Source: Streptomyces sp. SLBN-31 (GTDB lineage: Bacteria > Actinomycetota > Actinomycetes > Streptomycetales > Streptomycetaceae). Taken from it: a stretch of DNA of 64,000 nt. A program made the translations under genes and the position numbers. The stretch covers positions 2,604,001 through 2,668,000 of the forward strand of contig NZ_VFNC01000001.1 of assembly GCF_006715395.1 (NCBI RefSeq), in the 5' to 3' direction. How positions within the stretch are numbered: the stretch's first letter is position 1; the number at the start of each line of letters is the position of its first letter. Below the pieces are notes generated by a model. The model worked only from the letters and a program-made list of their open reading frames with translations. It was not told where the DNA came from and made no database searches. Shown in pieces: positions 33,734 to 43,307 of the stretch.

Positions 33734-34384
33734 TCAGTGCGCGTCCAGCGTCACCAGGTGCTCGCCCTGGGCGGTCCGCAGGTCGTAGCGGGCGATCTCG
33801 GCGCTGTGCATGGCCGTGCTGCCCCGCATCGTGATCGGGCGGGCGTCGTGGTCCGGCACGGTCCAGCTGGTCACGACCTGCTCGGAGCCGTCGCGGCCGA
33901 CGGCGACCAGCCGGCAGGCCCGCGGGCCCGCGGCGTCCTTCACCTCGAGCTCCACATCGGTGCCCATGTCCGCGTCCGCCGACGTCACCTGGGCCCACAC
34001 GCCCGTCTTGGCGTCGGTCGCCGCCATCCGCACGGCACCGTCGCCGCCGTTGGACAGCATCATGATCCCGGGGCCGGCCGCGGCGATGGCGACCGAGGCG
34101 GCCAGGCCGTACAGGAAACGCCGCCGCGTCGCCCGGTGCCGGTTGGCCACCGCGGCCATCAGCCGGTCGAGCAGCTGGGGGCCGGGGCGGCTCATGGGGC
34201 TCACGAACCGTGGCGTCGACCGGCGGTACAGCATCATCTGCCGGGTGACGGGCCCGAACTCGGTCACGTGAGCGGCGCAGCGCGCGCACTCCATGAGGTG
34301 GTCCTCGAAGCGGAAGGCGTCCGCCTCGTCCAGCACGCCGAGCGCGTACGCGGCGACGTCGCGATGCCTCTCCTGGGACCTCAT
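33734..34384 (-). CDS. zinc-finger anti-sigma factor, membrane anchored
   Basis: This 216-residue protein has the zinc anti-sigma (ZAS) motif at its N-terminus: HRDVAAYALGVLDEADAF, then EDHLMECARCAAHV with His29, Cys33 and Cys36. A single membrane span lies around residues 88-112 (FLYGLAASVAIAAAGPGIMM), followed by an extracellular domain with the RskA-like end SWTVPDHDARPIT. Such proteins hold an ECF sigma factor inactive at the membrane. The closest candidate partner is the sigma factor at 35220-35765, two genes upstream on the same strand, although a strong terminator lies between them. Confidence 0.88.
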   Translation of the reverse strand: MRSQERHRDVAAYALGVLDEADAFRFEDHLMECARCAAHVTEFGPVTRQMMLYRRSTPRFVSPMSRPGPQLLDRLMAAVANRHRATRRRFLYGLAASVAIAAAGPGIMMLSNGGDGAVRMAATDAKTGVWAQVTSADADMGTDVELEVKDAAGPRACRLVAVGRDGSEQVVTSWTVPDHDARPITMRGSTAMHSAEIARYDLRTAQGEHLVTLDAH

Positions 34385-34534
34385 GCCGAAACCTCGTGCC
34401 GTTGGGTGCGGGTTGGGTTACTCCTTGCTCCCACCGGTACGGACCAGACCGCCGAATCACTCAAGACTCAGGGGAATCGCAACCAAGGGATTCGGAGCGG
34501 CCGGGCACGAGGATTGGTCCGGATCGACAGACGG

Positions 34535-35047
34535 CTAAAAAAGGTGGATGGCGAGATGACCGAGGGGCAGTCCGAGCTGCCACGCCTTCGTCCACACCTT
34601 CGGACCTTCGTCCTCGCCGACCCCTACGGCGCCGCCGGGCACCGCGTTCAGATCGGGCGCGAGCAACTCGGTCTCCTCCAGCCAGCGCCAGGCCGCCGCC
34701 GCGAGTTCCAGGTCGGGCGCGGGCCCGCCCGACGCGGCCGCCTCGGCGGCGAGATCGGCCATCCGCCCACGCACCCAGTCCTGCCACGGCTGGTCGTAGG
34801 CCGTCAGGGACAGCCAGGTCTCCAGCTGGGACACCACCCGGATGCCGGAGAGTTCGCCGTCGGTGTCCGAGAGGAAGACGGTCAGGGCCAGGGCGTCGCG
34901 CCCGGCGCGGAACTCCATGGACGTCGGCGGCATCAGGTCGCCCGTGCGCAGCAGCTCGTCGGCGATGTACTCGGCGTACAACCAGGCCATGGGGACGACC
35001 AGTTCCCCGCCGGTGCCGTCCGTGCTCTCTTGACCTCTGTCCAGCAT
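34535..35047 (-). CDS. hypothetical protein between sigma and anti-sigma genes
   Basis: This acidic, probably soluble 170-residue protein has no signal peptide. It begins MLDRGQESTDGTGGELVVPM, with an aromatic patch AWLYAEYIADELL and WLSLTAYDQPWQDWVRGRM further on. I do not recognise the family. Its place between an ECF sigma gene and a ZAS anti-sigma gene, all on the minus strand, suggests a part in that circuit or simple co-residence. The ATG at 35047 has a GGAAGG site; internal in-frame ATGs leave the true start slightly uncertain. Confidence 0.6.
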   Translation of the reverse strand: MLDRGQESTDGTGGELVVPMAWLYAEYIADELLRTGDLMPPTSMEFRAGRDALALTVFLSDTDGELSGIRVVSQLETWLSLTAYDQPWQDWVRGRMADLAAEAAASGGPAPDLELAAAAWRWLEETELLAPDLNAVPGGAVGVGEDEGPKVWTKAWQLGLPLGHLAIHLF

Positions 35048-35098
35048 CCCTTCCTGCCTTCCTCCGGTGCGTGCGCGTCTGCCCGAGCACCCGGGCCC

Positions 35099-35135
35099 TG
35101 GGGCCGCGGCGCCGGAAACCGGTGCCGCGGCCCCA
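35099..35135 (-). terminator. strong hairpin terminator after the ECF sigma gene
   Basis: Two 17-bp arms, the right one being CCGGTGCCGCGGCCCCA, pair with a single mismatch around a 3-nt AAA loop. It lies 84 bp past the sigma-factor stop (minus strand) and just upstream of the hypothetical gene, so sigma and anti-sigma genes are probably not one transcript. Confidence 0.8.
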
Positions 35136-35219
35136 TCCGGAACACGGATGAGGACAGCCGATTACTCAACCGGGGTCCTCAGCAAGGCGCTTTACGGAGG
35201 TTTGACTGAGCCATTGGTT

Positions 35220-35765
35220 TCACCGCAGGTCGGCCGCATATCCGGGAAGCACCCGGCGCAGGGCGCGCAGCGCGTAGTACGCGCGGGACTTCACGGTACC
35301 GGCAGGGATTCCCAGGGCTTCGGCGGCTTCCGCCACACTCGCCCCCTGGAAGTACACGAGCACCAGGACTTCGCGGTGCTCGGGAGTGAGTGTCTTCACA
35401 GCCTCGCGCACGTCGAGCGCGGCGGCGGCCCGTTCGGCGTGGTCGGCGATCACGCGCGAGTTCTCCAGGATCGCGTCCCCGACCTCGGCCGGCCGTGCCT
35501 GCCGGGCCCGCCGCGCGTCGATGGCCAGCCGCCGCCCGACGGTCATCAGCCACGGCCGTACGGACTCGAAGTCGTCGGCGCGCAGCGCCTCGGGGTGCTG
35601 CCAGGCGCGCACGAGGGTCTCCTGCACCAGGTCCTCGGCACGTTGCCGGTCGCCGTCGCAGAGCCGGAGCAGGAGCGCGAAGAGGGGCCGGCCGTGCTCC
35701 CGCTGCAGTGCGGCGAGCTCGTGCTCGGCGGTCGTCCGGTTCGTGAGGGTGGTTCCGGCCGTCAT
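35220..35765 (-). CDS. ECF RNA polymerase sigma factor (SigL-like)
   Basis: This 181-residue sigma-70 ECF protein has region 2 with LLLRLCDGDRQRAEDLVQET, the -10 binding helix LVRAWQHPEAL and RPWLMTVGRRLAIDARRA, and region 4 with LTPEHREVLVLVYFQGASVA and the recognition helix IPAGTVKSRAYYALRALRRVL. No C-terminal extension. It most resembles the SigL/SigK-type ECF factors controlled by RskA/RslA-like membrane anti-sigmas, which matches the ZAS protein at 33734. Start ATG at 35765. Confidence 0.9.
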   Translation of the reverse strand: MTAGTTLTNRTTAEHELAALQREHGRPLFALLLRLCDGDRQRAEDLVQETLVRAWQHPEALRADDFESVRPWLMTVGRRLAIDARRARQARPAEVGDAILENSRVIADHAERAAAALDVREAVKTLTPEHREVLVLVYFQGASVAEAAEALGIPAGTVKSRAYYALRALRRVLPGYAADLR

Positions 35766-35997
35766 GCGCGTATGGCATCGCAGGGGGCGGATTCGGGACA
35801 GGGGCCGTGCCGGGATCTGCGGCGGACGGTCGATCGCGTCGACGAACGGTACGACGAACGGTCTGTGACGGCCCGTTCACACAGGGCCGGGGCGCCCTCC
35901 CGCGTGTCGGACGGGCTAATCGGCGGGTCGAAGCAGGGGGCGGCGTCGTCCAGTTCGTACCTTTTGTAGGTAAATATGACCACAGTGGGGTGAGCTG

Positions 35998-37149
35998 ATG
36001 ATTGCACGCAGACAGCAGGTTGCCCTGGCCCTCACGGCCGTCCTCGCCGGGGGCGCCGCCTGCCAGGCCCAGCACCACGAAGCGGCGCCGCGGGCGGGGC
36101 GGCCCGCCCCGGCCCCCGCCCGCGGATTCACACTCGTCGCCTCCGGCGACGTCCTGCCGCACTCCTCCATCATCGACCGTGCACGCTTCGACGGCGGCGG
36201 CAGCCGCTACGACTTCCGTCCGATGCTCGCCGGGGTCAAACAGATCGTCTCCCGCGCCGACCTGGCGCTGTGTCACATGGAGACGGTCTACGGGGAGAAC
36301 GGCGACTACACCGGCTATCCCACCTTCAAGTCCCCGCCCGAGGTGGCCCAGGGCCTCGCCGCCACCGGCTACGACGGCTGCTCCACCGCCTCCAATCACA
36401 GCCTCGACGACGGCGCCGCGGGCATCGGTCGCACCCTCGACACCCTCGACCGCGCGGGCGTACGGCACGCGGGCTCGGCGCGCACCGAGGCCGAGGCACA
36501 CACCACCACCATCCTCCAGGCCGGCCCGGCGAGGGTCGCCCACCTCGCCTACACCTACGACACCAACGGCATCCCGATGCCGGCCGGCGAGCCCTGGGCC
36601 GTCAACCTCATCGACCCCGGCCGGATCGTCGCGGACGCCCGGGCCGCCCGGCAGGCCGGCGCCGACGTGGTCGTCGTCTCCGTGCACTGGGGCACCGAGT
36701 GGCAGGACGAACCGGACCGGCAGCAGCTCGACCTGGCCCGGACGCTCACCGCCTCCCGCACCGGCGGCCGCCCCGACATCGACCTGATCCTCGGCACCCA
36801 CGCCCACGTCCCACAGGCCTACGAGAAGGTCAACGGCACCTGGGTGATCTACGGCATGGGCGACCAGATCGCCGGCGAGATGTACAACCAGCAGGGCGTC
36901 CAGGACCCGCGCGGCGACCAGTCCACCCTCGGCCGTTTCACCTTCGCCCCGCCCGCCCGTCCGGGCGGACGCTGGGAGGTGACCAGGGCCGAGTTCATCC
37001 CGCAGATGTTCGACGTCGACGCCGGGCGGGTGGTCGACCTGAACCGGGCGATCGACCAGGGCGCCGGCCTGCAGGGGGTGCGCGACCGCATCCGGGACGT
37101 GGTCCTCGGCCGGGGCGCGGCCAAGGACGGCCTGGTGATGGGGAAGTAG
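35998..37149 (+). CDS. CapA family (PGA_cap) lipoprotein metallophosphatase-like protein
   Basis: This 383-residue exported protein has a signal peptide ending in a lipobox-like GGAAC (Cys22) and a Pro/Ala-rich linker. The catalytic domain contains TLVASGDVLPHSSI, ADLALCHMETVYG, CSTASNHSLDDGAAG, VVSVHWGTEW and LILGTHAHVPQ, which are the metal-ligand motifs of the CapA/PgsA calcineurin-like family (poly-gamma-glutamate capsule protein homologues). No capsule synthase genes are adjacent, so the function is probably a cell-envelope phosphatase or hydrolase rather than capsule synthesis. The short A/T-rich stretch before the ATG may hold the promoter. Confidence 0.88.
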   Translation: MIARRQQVALALTAVLAGGAACQAQHHEAAPRAGRPAPAPARGFTLVASGDVLPHSSIIDRARFDGGGSRYDFRPMLAGVKQIVSRADLALCHMETVYGENGDYTGYPTFKSPPEVAQGLAATGYDGCSTASNHSLDDGAAGIGRTLDTLDRAGVRHAGSARTEAEAHTTTILQAGPARVAHLAYTYDTNGIPMPAGEPWAVNLIDPGRIVADARAARQAGADVVVVSVHWGTEWQDEPDRQQLDLARTLTASRTGGRPDIDLILGTHAHVPQAYEKVNGTWVIYGMGDQIAGEMYNQQGVQDPRGDQSTLGRFTFAPPARPGGRWEVTRAEFIPQMFDVDAGRVVDLNRAIDQGAGLQGVRDRIRDVVLGRGAAKDGLVMGK

Positions 37150-37150
37150 G

Positions 37151-37630
37151 TCACTCCGGATCGGTTTCGGCCTGCTCGAAGAGCTTGAGCATCTGCCGCA
37201 ACACCTTGGTGCACGCCGTCAGTTCGGCATCGGTCAGATGGCCGCCGACCTGCTGGTTCAGGGCCTGCTCGCGGGCGCGTATCGCCGCGATGGCCGCCCT
37301 GCCCTCCTCGGTGAGCCGGATCAGGGAGGACCGCTGGTGCGCGGGGTTGGGCGTGACCTCCGTCCAGCCGCGCGCCGTCGCGTCGTTGACCATGCGCTGG
37401 ACGAACTGCCGGCTCAGCGCCAGGACGCGGGCCATCTGCGGCACCGTCATGGGCTCGCTCAGCCGCAGCAGATCCAGTACCGAGCGCACCCCGACGGAGG
37501 CGCCCTCGGTCGGTTCGCCCTGCTCCAGCTTGCGCAGGGCGCGCCGGTAGAGCGGGCCGACCAGGTCGAAGACCTCCGCGACGCGGTGACCCAGCTCGTC
37601 GGGGGCGAGGGGTTCGTCGCTGTCGTTCAC
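37151..37630 (-). CDS. MarR family transcriptional regulator
   Basis: This 159-residue winged-helix repressor contains MTVPQMARVLALSRQFVQRMV (about 61-81, recognition helix) and a wing with NPAHQRSSLIRLTEEGRAAI. It is divergent from the hydrolase gene at 37688, and two copies of a palindromic 19-bp element lie between the start codons, so it almost surely regulates itself and the hydrolase. The start is the GTG at 37630, giving a family-typical N-terminus; longer versions would run through the operators and into the hydrolase gene. Confidence 0.88.
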   Translation of the reverse strand: MNDSDEPLAPDELGHRVAEVFDLVGPLYRRALRKLEQGEPTEGASVGVRSVLDLLRLSEPMTVPQMARVLALSRQFVQRMVNDATARGWTEVTPNPAHQRSSLIRLTEEGRAAIAAIRAREQALNQQVGGHLTDAELTACTKVLRQMLKLFEQAETDPE

Positions 37631-37639
37631 CCGACCATC

Positions 37640-37689
37640 ATGACACCTTGGTTGCCAAAATCTCGCCAGGATGACACCTTGGTTGTCAT
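37640..37689. promoter_or_regulatory. tandem MarR operators, one overlapping a start codon
   Basis: Site 1 (37640-37658) and site 2 (37671-37689) share 15 identical leading bases (ATGACACCTTGGTTG) and are offset by 31 bp, three helical turns. Site 2 is an inverted repeat, ATGACA and TGTCAT around CCTTGGT, and includes the first two bases of the hydrolase ATG at 37688; site 1 has lost the right arm. The whole spacing between divergent start codons is only 57 bp. Confidence 0.85.
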
Positions 37690-38503
37690 GACTGCTGCTG
37701 CGGACCTCCGCTACTTCCCGTCCACCGACGGCGACCTCGCCTACCTCGACACCGGCTCCGGCGACCTGGTGGTCCTCCTCCATCCCGGATACGTCGACCA
37801 CCGCGTCTGGCGGGACCAGATACCGGCGCTGGCGGCCGAGTACCGCGTGATCGCCCCGGACGTGCGCGGCCACGGCTCCTCCGCCAACGCCACCGGCCCG
37901 TTCCGTTGGGCCGACGACCTCGCCGCGCTGCTGCGCCACCTCGACGCCGGTCCCGCGGTCGTCGTCGGCGTCTCGATGGGCGGCGTGATCGCCACCGACA
38001 CGGTGCTGGAGCACCCCGAGCTGGTCCGCGCGGTCGTCACCTGCGGCGCCGCGACCGGCGACTGGCAGTACACGGACGACTGGACCCGGGGCATCCAGGC
38101 CGAGTACGCCCGCACCCTGGGCGCCGGCGACCTCGACGGATGGCTGGAGGCCTTCCTGCGCGTCGTGCCGGGGCCGCACCGCAGCGCCGGGGATGTCGAC
38201 CCGGACATCGGGCGCCGGCTGCGCGAGATGGCCCTCGGGACGATGTCAAAGCACGCGCCAGGAGAGACGGACTGGCTGGTGCGCGTGACCGACTCCTGGT
38301 CCCGCCTGCCGAAGATCGACGTCCCCGTCCTCGCCGTCAACGGCACCATGGAGCCCGTGGAACTCCTCGACGCGGCCCGACGTCTGGCCCAGGCCGTCCC
38401 CGACGGGCGCGCCGAGACCGTCGAGGGCGTCGGCCACTACCTCAACATGGAGAACCCGGACACCTTCAACCGCGTCCTGCTCGACTTCCTCCGCGGACTC
38501 TGA
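37688..38503 (+). CDS. alpha/beta hydrolase under MarR control
   Basis: This 271-residue serine hydrolase has the nucleophile in VVVGVSMGGVIA (about residues 93-104), the oxyanion HPGYVDHRVW region, the acid Asp/Glu area near VPVLAVNGTMEPVELL and the catalytic His in GVGHYLNMENP. It resembles 3-oxoadipate enol-lactonase-like and epoxide-hydrolase-like enzymes, but the substrate cannot be deduced. The start codon lies within the MarR operator and no ribosome-binding site precedes it, suggesting a leaderless or near-leaderless transcript. Confidence 0.85.
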   Translation: MTAAADLRYFPSTDGDLAYLDTGSGDLVVLLHPGYVDHRVWRDQIPALAAEYRVIAPDVRGHGSSANATGPFRWADDLAALLRHLDAGPAVVVGVSMGGVIATDTVLEHPELVRAVVTCGAATGDWQYTDDWTRGIQAEYARTLGAGDLDGWLEAFLRVVPGPHRSAGDVDPDIGRRLREMALGTMSKHAPGETDWLVRVTDSWSRLPKIDVPVLAVNGTMEPVELLDAARRLAQAVPDGRAETVEGVGHYLNMENPDTFNRVLLDFLRGL

Positions 38504-38515
38504 CCCCCGCCGGCG

Positions 38516-38977
38516 CTACGGCACCACCGTCACCGGCCAACGCCCCGCCTTGACCAGCCGCACCGCCACCGACCCCACGATCCGATGGCCCGCCTGCTCC
38601 GAGGCGCCCACCACCACCGCGTCCGCCTTGAGGTCGTCCGCCGCCTTCACCAGACCGCCGTAGGGGTCGCCGCGGAAGGTGTGGAACTCCCAGCGCACGT
38701 CGAATATCCCCTTCGTCCGCTCGGTGGCCTCGCGGATCTGCTTGACCAGGTCCTCGGCGATCTCGTCCGTCGTCTCCGCCACCGGCGCCCCCATCGCGGC
38801 GCCCGCCGCCATCACCGGCTGGACGTAGACGACGGCGAGCAGCGCCCGCTGACGCCGGGCCAGGCCTCCGGCGTACGCCGCCGCCCGGAGGGAGGAGTCG
38901 GAGCCGTCCACGCCGACGACGATGACCTTGGGCCCGTCGGTGCCCCGCTCGAACTGGTGCGAGTGCTGTTCCGTCAC
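38516..38977 (-). CDS. universal stress protein (UspA family)
   Basis: This 153-residue nucleotide-binding stress protein opens KVIVVGVDGSDSSLRAAAYA (about 18-37), the typical ATP-binding first strand with Asp, and ends with VVGASEQAGHRIVGSVAVRLV, the G2xG9xG(S)-type motif in modified form, then WPVTVVP. Such proteins respond to hypoxia and starvation. I placed the start at GTG 38977 because upstream codons encode unrelated Pro/Arg-rich sequence; the ribosome site is weak, so the start is approximate. Convergent with the hydrolase gene, 12 bp away. Confidence 0.88.
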   Translation of the reverse strand: MTEQHSHQFERGTDGPKVIVVGVDGSDSSLRAAAYAGGLARRQRALLAVVYVQPVMAAGAAMGAPVAETTDEIAEDLVKQIREATERTKGIFDVRWEFHTFRGDPYGGLVKAADDLKADAVVVGASEQAGHRIVGSVAVRLVKAGRWPVTVVP

Positions 38978-39066
38978 GGCTGTGAGGTTATCGGAAGGCC
39001 CAGGTCGGCCCGGTGCGCGGGACCTCTGGAGGAGCGTGGTGGCCGGGAACTTCCTACAGTCGGTAC

Positions 39067-42000
39067 ATGAGTGCCACGGCGGAGGCCCCCGCGCCCAAGC
39101 AAGCGACGGCCCCGACACCGCAGCCCGGAACCGGCCCGACGAACAAGGTGCCGGAAGCCTTCGCGACCTTCTTCGGCGCCCTCGCCGTCCTCTGCGCCCT
39201 GCTCGCCCTGATCCCGCCCCTGCGCCTGCTGCTGCGCCCGGTCGTCCGCTTCCTCGACCTGATCACCGTCCCGGTCAGCGCCAACCTCGCCTACGCCGTC
39301 TTCCTCCTGCTGCTGGCCGCCGCCACCGCCGCGCGCAAGAAGGTCGCCTGGTGGCTGGTCGTGGTCTACCTGGGGCTGCTGATCGCCGACGACGCCGTCG
39401 ACGTACTGCTCGGCCTGTACGCCGAGGCGTTGCCGTCCCTCGTCGTCTGCGGACTCCTGCTCGTCGTGCTGATCGTCGCCCGACGGGAGTTCTACGCCGC
39501 ATCCCGCCGCGCCGCCGTACGCCGCGCGGTCGGCGTCCTGATCGCCGGACTCGCTCTCGGCATCCTCACCGGCTGGGGCCTGGTCGAGCTCTTCCCCGGC
39601 ACCCTGCCCTGGGGTCAGCGCCTGCTGTGGGCGGCCAACCGGGTCTGCGGCGGTCTGGTCTCCGCCCGCTCCTTCGACGGCCGCCCGCCCCGCGCCCTGT
39701 ACTTCCTGCTCGGCCTGTTCGGCGCCCTCGCCCTCCTCAACGCGGCCGCCGCCCTGTTCCGCTCCCAGCGCATGGAATCCGCCCTGCACGGCGACGAGGA
39801 ACCCCGCATCCGCGCCCTGCTCGGGGCCTACGGCGAGAACGACTCCCTCGGCTACTTCGCCACCCGCCGCGACAAGGCCGTCGTCTTCTCGCCCAGCGGC
39901 AAGGCCGCCGTCACCTACCGAGTAGAGGCAGGCGTCTGCCTGGCCAGCGGCGACCCGGTCGGCGACCGGGAGGCCTGGCCGCACGCCATCGCAGCCTGGC
40001 AGGACGTGGCCCGCCGGCACGCCTGGGCGCCGGCGGCGATGGGCGCCTCCGAGGACGGTGCCAGGGCGTACGCACGCGCCGGCCTCGGCGCGCTCCAGCT
40101 CGGCGACGAGGCGATCCTGAACGTCGCCGACTTCGACCTCGACGGCCGCGACATGCGGGTGACCCGGCAGGCCGTCCACCGAGTCCGCCGCACCGGCGCC
40201 ACGAGCCGCATCCGCCGCCACTCGGCTCTCACCGAAGCGGAGATGGAGGAGATCGTCGACAAGGCCGACGCCTGGCGCGACACCGAGACCGAACGCGGCT
40301 TCTCCATGGCCCTGGACCGCCTCGGCGACCCGGCCGACGGCGACTGCCTCCTCGTCGAGGCCCTCGGCCCCGACGGCCGCCTGCTCGCCCTGCTCTCCTT
40401 CGTCCCCTGGGGCCGCGACGGCGTCTCCCTCGACCTGATGCGCCGTGACCGCACCGCCCCCAACGGCGTCATGGAGTTCATGGTCGCCGAACTGTGCGCC
40501 GCGGCCCCCAAGCTCGGCGTGCGCCGCGTCTCCCTCAACTTCGCCGTCTTCCGCTCGGTGTTCGAGGAGGGCTCCCGCATCGGCGCCGGACCGGTCCTCA
40601 GGCTGTGGCGGCGACTGCTGCTGTTCTTCTCCCGCTGGTGGCAACTGGAGGCCCTCTACCGCTCCAACGCCAAGTACCACCCGCACTGGTACCCGCGCTT
40701 CATCTGCTACGGCGACGCGGGCGCCCTCGCCCGCATCGGCCTGGCCTCCGGAATCGCCGAAGGCTTCGTTTCCGTACCGTCGTTGCGCAAACTCTGGGGA
40801 AAGGGGCACTCGAAAGGTGCGCCCAGGCCCGCCACGACGGAGGGCCTGCCGTCGCTGTCGGCGCTCGGCCTCGCCGGAGGGGACGAGGCCGGGCCCGACG
40901 ACCCGCGGGCCGGCCTGCCCGAACAGGTCCGCGTCCGGCACCGCACCCTGGACCGGCTGCGGGCCCAGGGCACGGACCCCTACCCGGTGGGCGTCCCCGC
41001 CCGCACCCACGCCCTCGCCGACGTCCGCGAGGGCGAGCACGTCACCGTCGCCGGCCGGATCATGCTCGTCCGCGACTTCGGCGGCATCGTCTTCGTCGTC
41101 CTGCGCGACTGGTCGGGCGATCACCAACTGGCGCTGACCCGCGCGGAGTCCGGCCCCGCCCTGGACCGGTTCACCGCCGACACCGACATCGGCGACCACA
41201 TCACCGCCACCGGCCGGGCCGGCGTCAGCGACAAGGGCGAACCCACCGTCTTCGTCACCGACTGGCTGCTGACCGGCAAATGCCTGCGCCCCCTGCCCGA
41301 CAAACACCGGGGCCTGGCCGACCCGGAGGCCAAGGTCCGGCTGCGCCACGTCGACCTGATCTCCGCGCCCGACGCCCGCGAACTCGTGCGCGCCCGCTCC
41401 ACCGCCGTACAGGCCCTGCGGCAGGGACTGCTGGAGCGCGGCTACCTGGAGGTCGAGACACCGATGCTCCAGCAGATCCACGGCGGCGCCAACGCCCGCC
41501 CCTTCACCACCCACATCAACGCCTACGACCTCGACCTGTACCTGCGCATCGCCCCCGAGCTGTACCTCAAGCGGCTGTGCGTCGGCGGCCTGGAGAAGGT
41601 CTTCGAACTGGGCCGCACCTTCCGCAACGAGGGCGTCTCCTACAAGCACAACCCCGAGTTCACCATGCTGGAGGCCTACCAGGCCTTCGCCGACTACGAC
41701 GTGATGCTCGACCTCACCCGCGAACTGATCCAGGGCGCCGCCACCGCCGCCTTCGGCACACCCGTCGCCCGCAAGGACGGCAAGGAGTACGACATCTCGG
41801 GCCGATGGCCGGTCAGGACGGTCCACGGCGCGATCTCCGAGGCCGTCGGGGAGGAGATCGACGCGGACACGGAACTGCCCGTGCTGCGGCGGATCTGCGA
41901 CCGCGCCGGGGTGCCGTACACCCCCGACGACGGCCGCGGCGACGTCGTACTGGAGATGTACGAGCGGCTGGTCGAGGGCAGGACCCTGCTGCCGACCTTC

Positions 42001-42345
42001 TACAAGGACTTCCCCACCGACGTCTCCCCGCTCACCCGGCAGCACCGCGCCGACCCGCGGCTCGCCGAGCGCTGGGACCTGGTCGCGTTCGGCACCGAAC
42101 TGGGCACCGCCTACTCGGAGCTGACCGACCCGGTGGAGCAGCGCCGCCGGCTGACCGCCCAGTCCCTGCTCGCCGCCGGGGGAGACCCGGAGGCCATGGA
42201 ACTGGACGAGGACTTCCTCGACGCCCTCGAATACGCGATGCCGCCCACCGGTGGCCTCGGCATCGGCGTGGACCGGCTGGTCATGTTCCTCACCGGCCGC
42301 ACGATCAGGGAGACGCTGCCCTTCCCGCTGGTGCGCCGCCGCTGA
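39067..42345 (+). CDS. lysX: bifunctional lysylphosphatidylglycerol synthetase/lysyl-tRNA synthetase LysX
   Basis: This 1092-residue fusion joins an MprF-like half to a class II lysyl-tRNA synthetase, making Lys-tRNA and transferring lysine to phosphatidylglycerol to reduce membrane negative charge. About seven membrane spans fill residues 30-250. A DUF2156 transferase domain follows (about 255-575; [20 protein letters not shown], ending [16 protein letters not shown]). The C-terminal half has an OB-fold anticodon domain (about 640-740) and the catalytic core, with motif 2 [22 protein letters not shown] in two parts and motif 3 [15 protein letters not shown]. Same layout as mycobacterial LysX, which confers cationic-peptide resistance. 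Confidence 0.93.
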   Translation: MSATAEAPAPKQATAPTPQPGTGPTNKVPEAFATFFGALAVLCALLALIPPLRLLLRPVVRFLDLITVPVSANLAYAVFLLLLAAATAARKKVAWWLVVVYLGLLIADDAVDVLLGLYAEALPSLVVCGLLLVVLIVARREFYAASRRAAVRRAVGVLIAGLALGILTGWGLVELFPGTLPWGQRLLWAANRVCGGLVSARSFDGRPPRALYFLLGLFGALALLNAAAALFRSQRMESALHGDEEPRIRALLGAYGENDSLGYFATRRDKAVVFSPSGKAAVTYRVEAGVCLASGDPVGDREAWPHAIAAWQDVARRHAWAPAAMGASEDGARAYARAGLGALQLGDEAILNVADFDLDGRDMRVTRQAVHRVRRTGATSRIRRHSALTEAEMEEIVDKADAWRDTETERGFSMALDRLGDPADGDCLLVEALGPDGRLLALLSFVPWGRDGVSLDLMRRDRTAPNGVMEFMVAELCAAAPKLGVRRVSLNFAVFRSVFEEGSRIGAGPVLRLWRRLLLFFSRWWQLEALYRSNAKYHPHWYPRFICYGDAGALARIGLASGIAEGFVSVPSLRKLWGKGHSKGAPRPATTEGLPSLSALGLAGGDEAGPDDPRAGLPEQVRVRHRTLDRLRAQGTDPYPVGVPARTHALADVREGEHVTVAGRIMLVRDFGGIVFVVLRDWSGDHQLALTRAESGPALDRFTADTDIGDHITATGRAGVSDKGEPTVFVTDWLLTGKCLRPLPDKHRGLADPEAKVRLRHVDLISAPDARELVRARSTAVQALRQGLLERGYLEVETPMLQQIHGGANARPFTTHINAYDLDLYLRIAPELYLKRLCVGGLEKVFELGRTFRNEGVSYKHNPEFTMLEAYQAFADYDVMLDLTRELIQGAATAAFGTPVARKDGKEYDISGRWPVRTVHGAISEAVGEEIDADTELPVLRRICDRAGVPYTPDDGRGDVVLEMYERLVEGRTLLPTFYKDFPTDVSPLTRQHRADPRLAERWDLVAFGTELGTAYSELTDPVEQRRRLTAQSLLAAGGDPEAMELDEDFLDALEYAMPPTGGLGIGVDRLVMFLTGRTIRETLPFPLVRRR

Positions 42346-42440
42346 CCGTGCCCCCTCCGGTTGGGCCGAGCGGGTGTTTTACCGCCGCCACTGCGGTGTC
42401 GCTGCGGGGCGTCGGCCTTTTGCCGGGCGACTGATGACTC

Positions 42441-43277
42441 ATGAAGAAGGATCAGTTCCTCACGCGGCGCCGGATGCTGATCGCCGGCGCCGCCGCTCTG
42501 GGTGCGGCCGGCACCGCCGGCGCACTGACGCTGGGCACGGGCGACGAACCGGCGCGCACGGCCGCCTCCGCCGCCGGCCCGCAGGCACGACCCGTGCTCA
42601 AGCCCTCCGCCTACCGTCTCCAGCCCCTGACCGGATACGGACCACCACAACGGAAGGCCGCCCGCACCGCGGTGCGGCACGAGCCGTTCCTGCGGGTCTC
42701 GGGGCGCGGTCGCACCATGGTGCTGACCTTCGACGACGGGCCCGACCCCCGCTACACGCCGCACATCCTGGACACCCTGGCCGAGCACGACGTCCGCGCC
42801 ATGTTCTTCGTGTGCGGGGAGCAGGCCGACTGGAACCGGGACCTGCTGGCCCGGATGGCCGACGACGGCCACGTCGTCGGCAACCACACCTGGTCCCACC
42901 CCCTGCTGACCCGGCTGAGCCGCAGCCGCATCCACTCGGAGCTGCAGCGCACCAGCAAGGTCATCGAAGAGGCCTACGGGGAGCGCCCGCTGTGGTTCCG
43001 GGCGCCCTACGGGGCATGGAACCGCTCGGTCTTCCAGATCGAGGCCGATCTGGGCATGGAGCCCATGGCCTGGACGGTCGACACCGAGGACTGGACCACC
43101 CCGGGCACCCGCGTCATCGTCGACCACGTCGAGGCCGGCGCCGCCCCCGGCGTCGTGGTGCTCTCGCACGACGCCGGAGGCGACCGCTCACAGAGCGTCA
43201 GGGCCCTGAAGCGGTATCTGCCGCAGCTGCTGGACTCCGGCTACCACCTCACCGTGCCCAGGCGCCGCTACGCCTGA
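42441..43277 (+). CDS. exported polysaccharide deacetylase (CE4, NodB domain)
   Basis: This 278-residue protein starts with a twin-arginine-like signal (TRRRMLIAGAAALG) and carries a NodB homology domain (about 95-275). CE4 motifs are all visible: LTFDDGPDPRY (motif 1, two Asp), NHTWSHPLLT (motif 2, metal His pair), RAPYGAWN (motif 3), DTEDWTTPG (motif 4) and VVLSHDAGGDRS (motif 5, His). It should remove acetyl groups from peptidoglycan or a surface polysaccharide such as chitin or a glucosamine polymer. ATG with GAAGGAT-like spacing; convergent with the sortase gene. Confidence 0.9.
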   Translation: MKKDQFLTRRRMLIAGAAALGAAGTAGALTLGTGDEPARTAASAAGPQARPVLKPSAYRLQPLTGYGPPQRKAARTAVRHEPFLRVSGRGRTMVLTFDDGPDPRYTPHILDTLAEHDVRAMFFVCGEQADWNRDLLARMADDGHVVGNHTWSHPLLTRLSRSRIHSELQRTSKVIEEAYGERPLWFRAPYGAWNRSVFQIEADLGMEPMAWTVDTEDWTTPGTRVIVDHVEAGAAPGVVVLSHDAGGDRSQSVRALKRYLPQLLDSGYHLTVPRRRYA

Positions 43278-43307
43278 GCGGATTCCGCCCGTCCGGCCGG
43301 GGAACGC

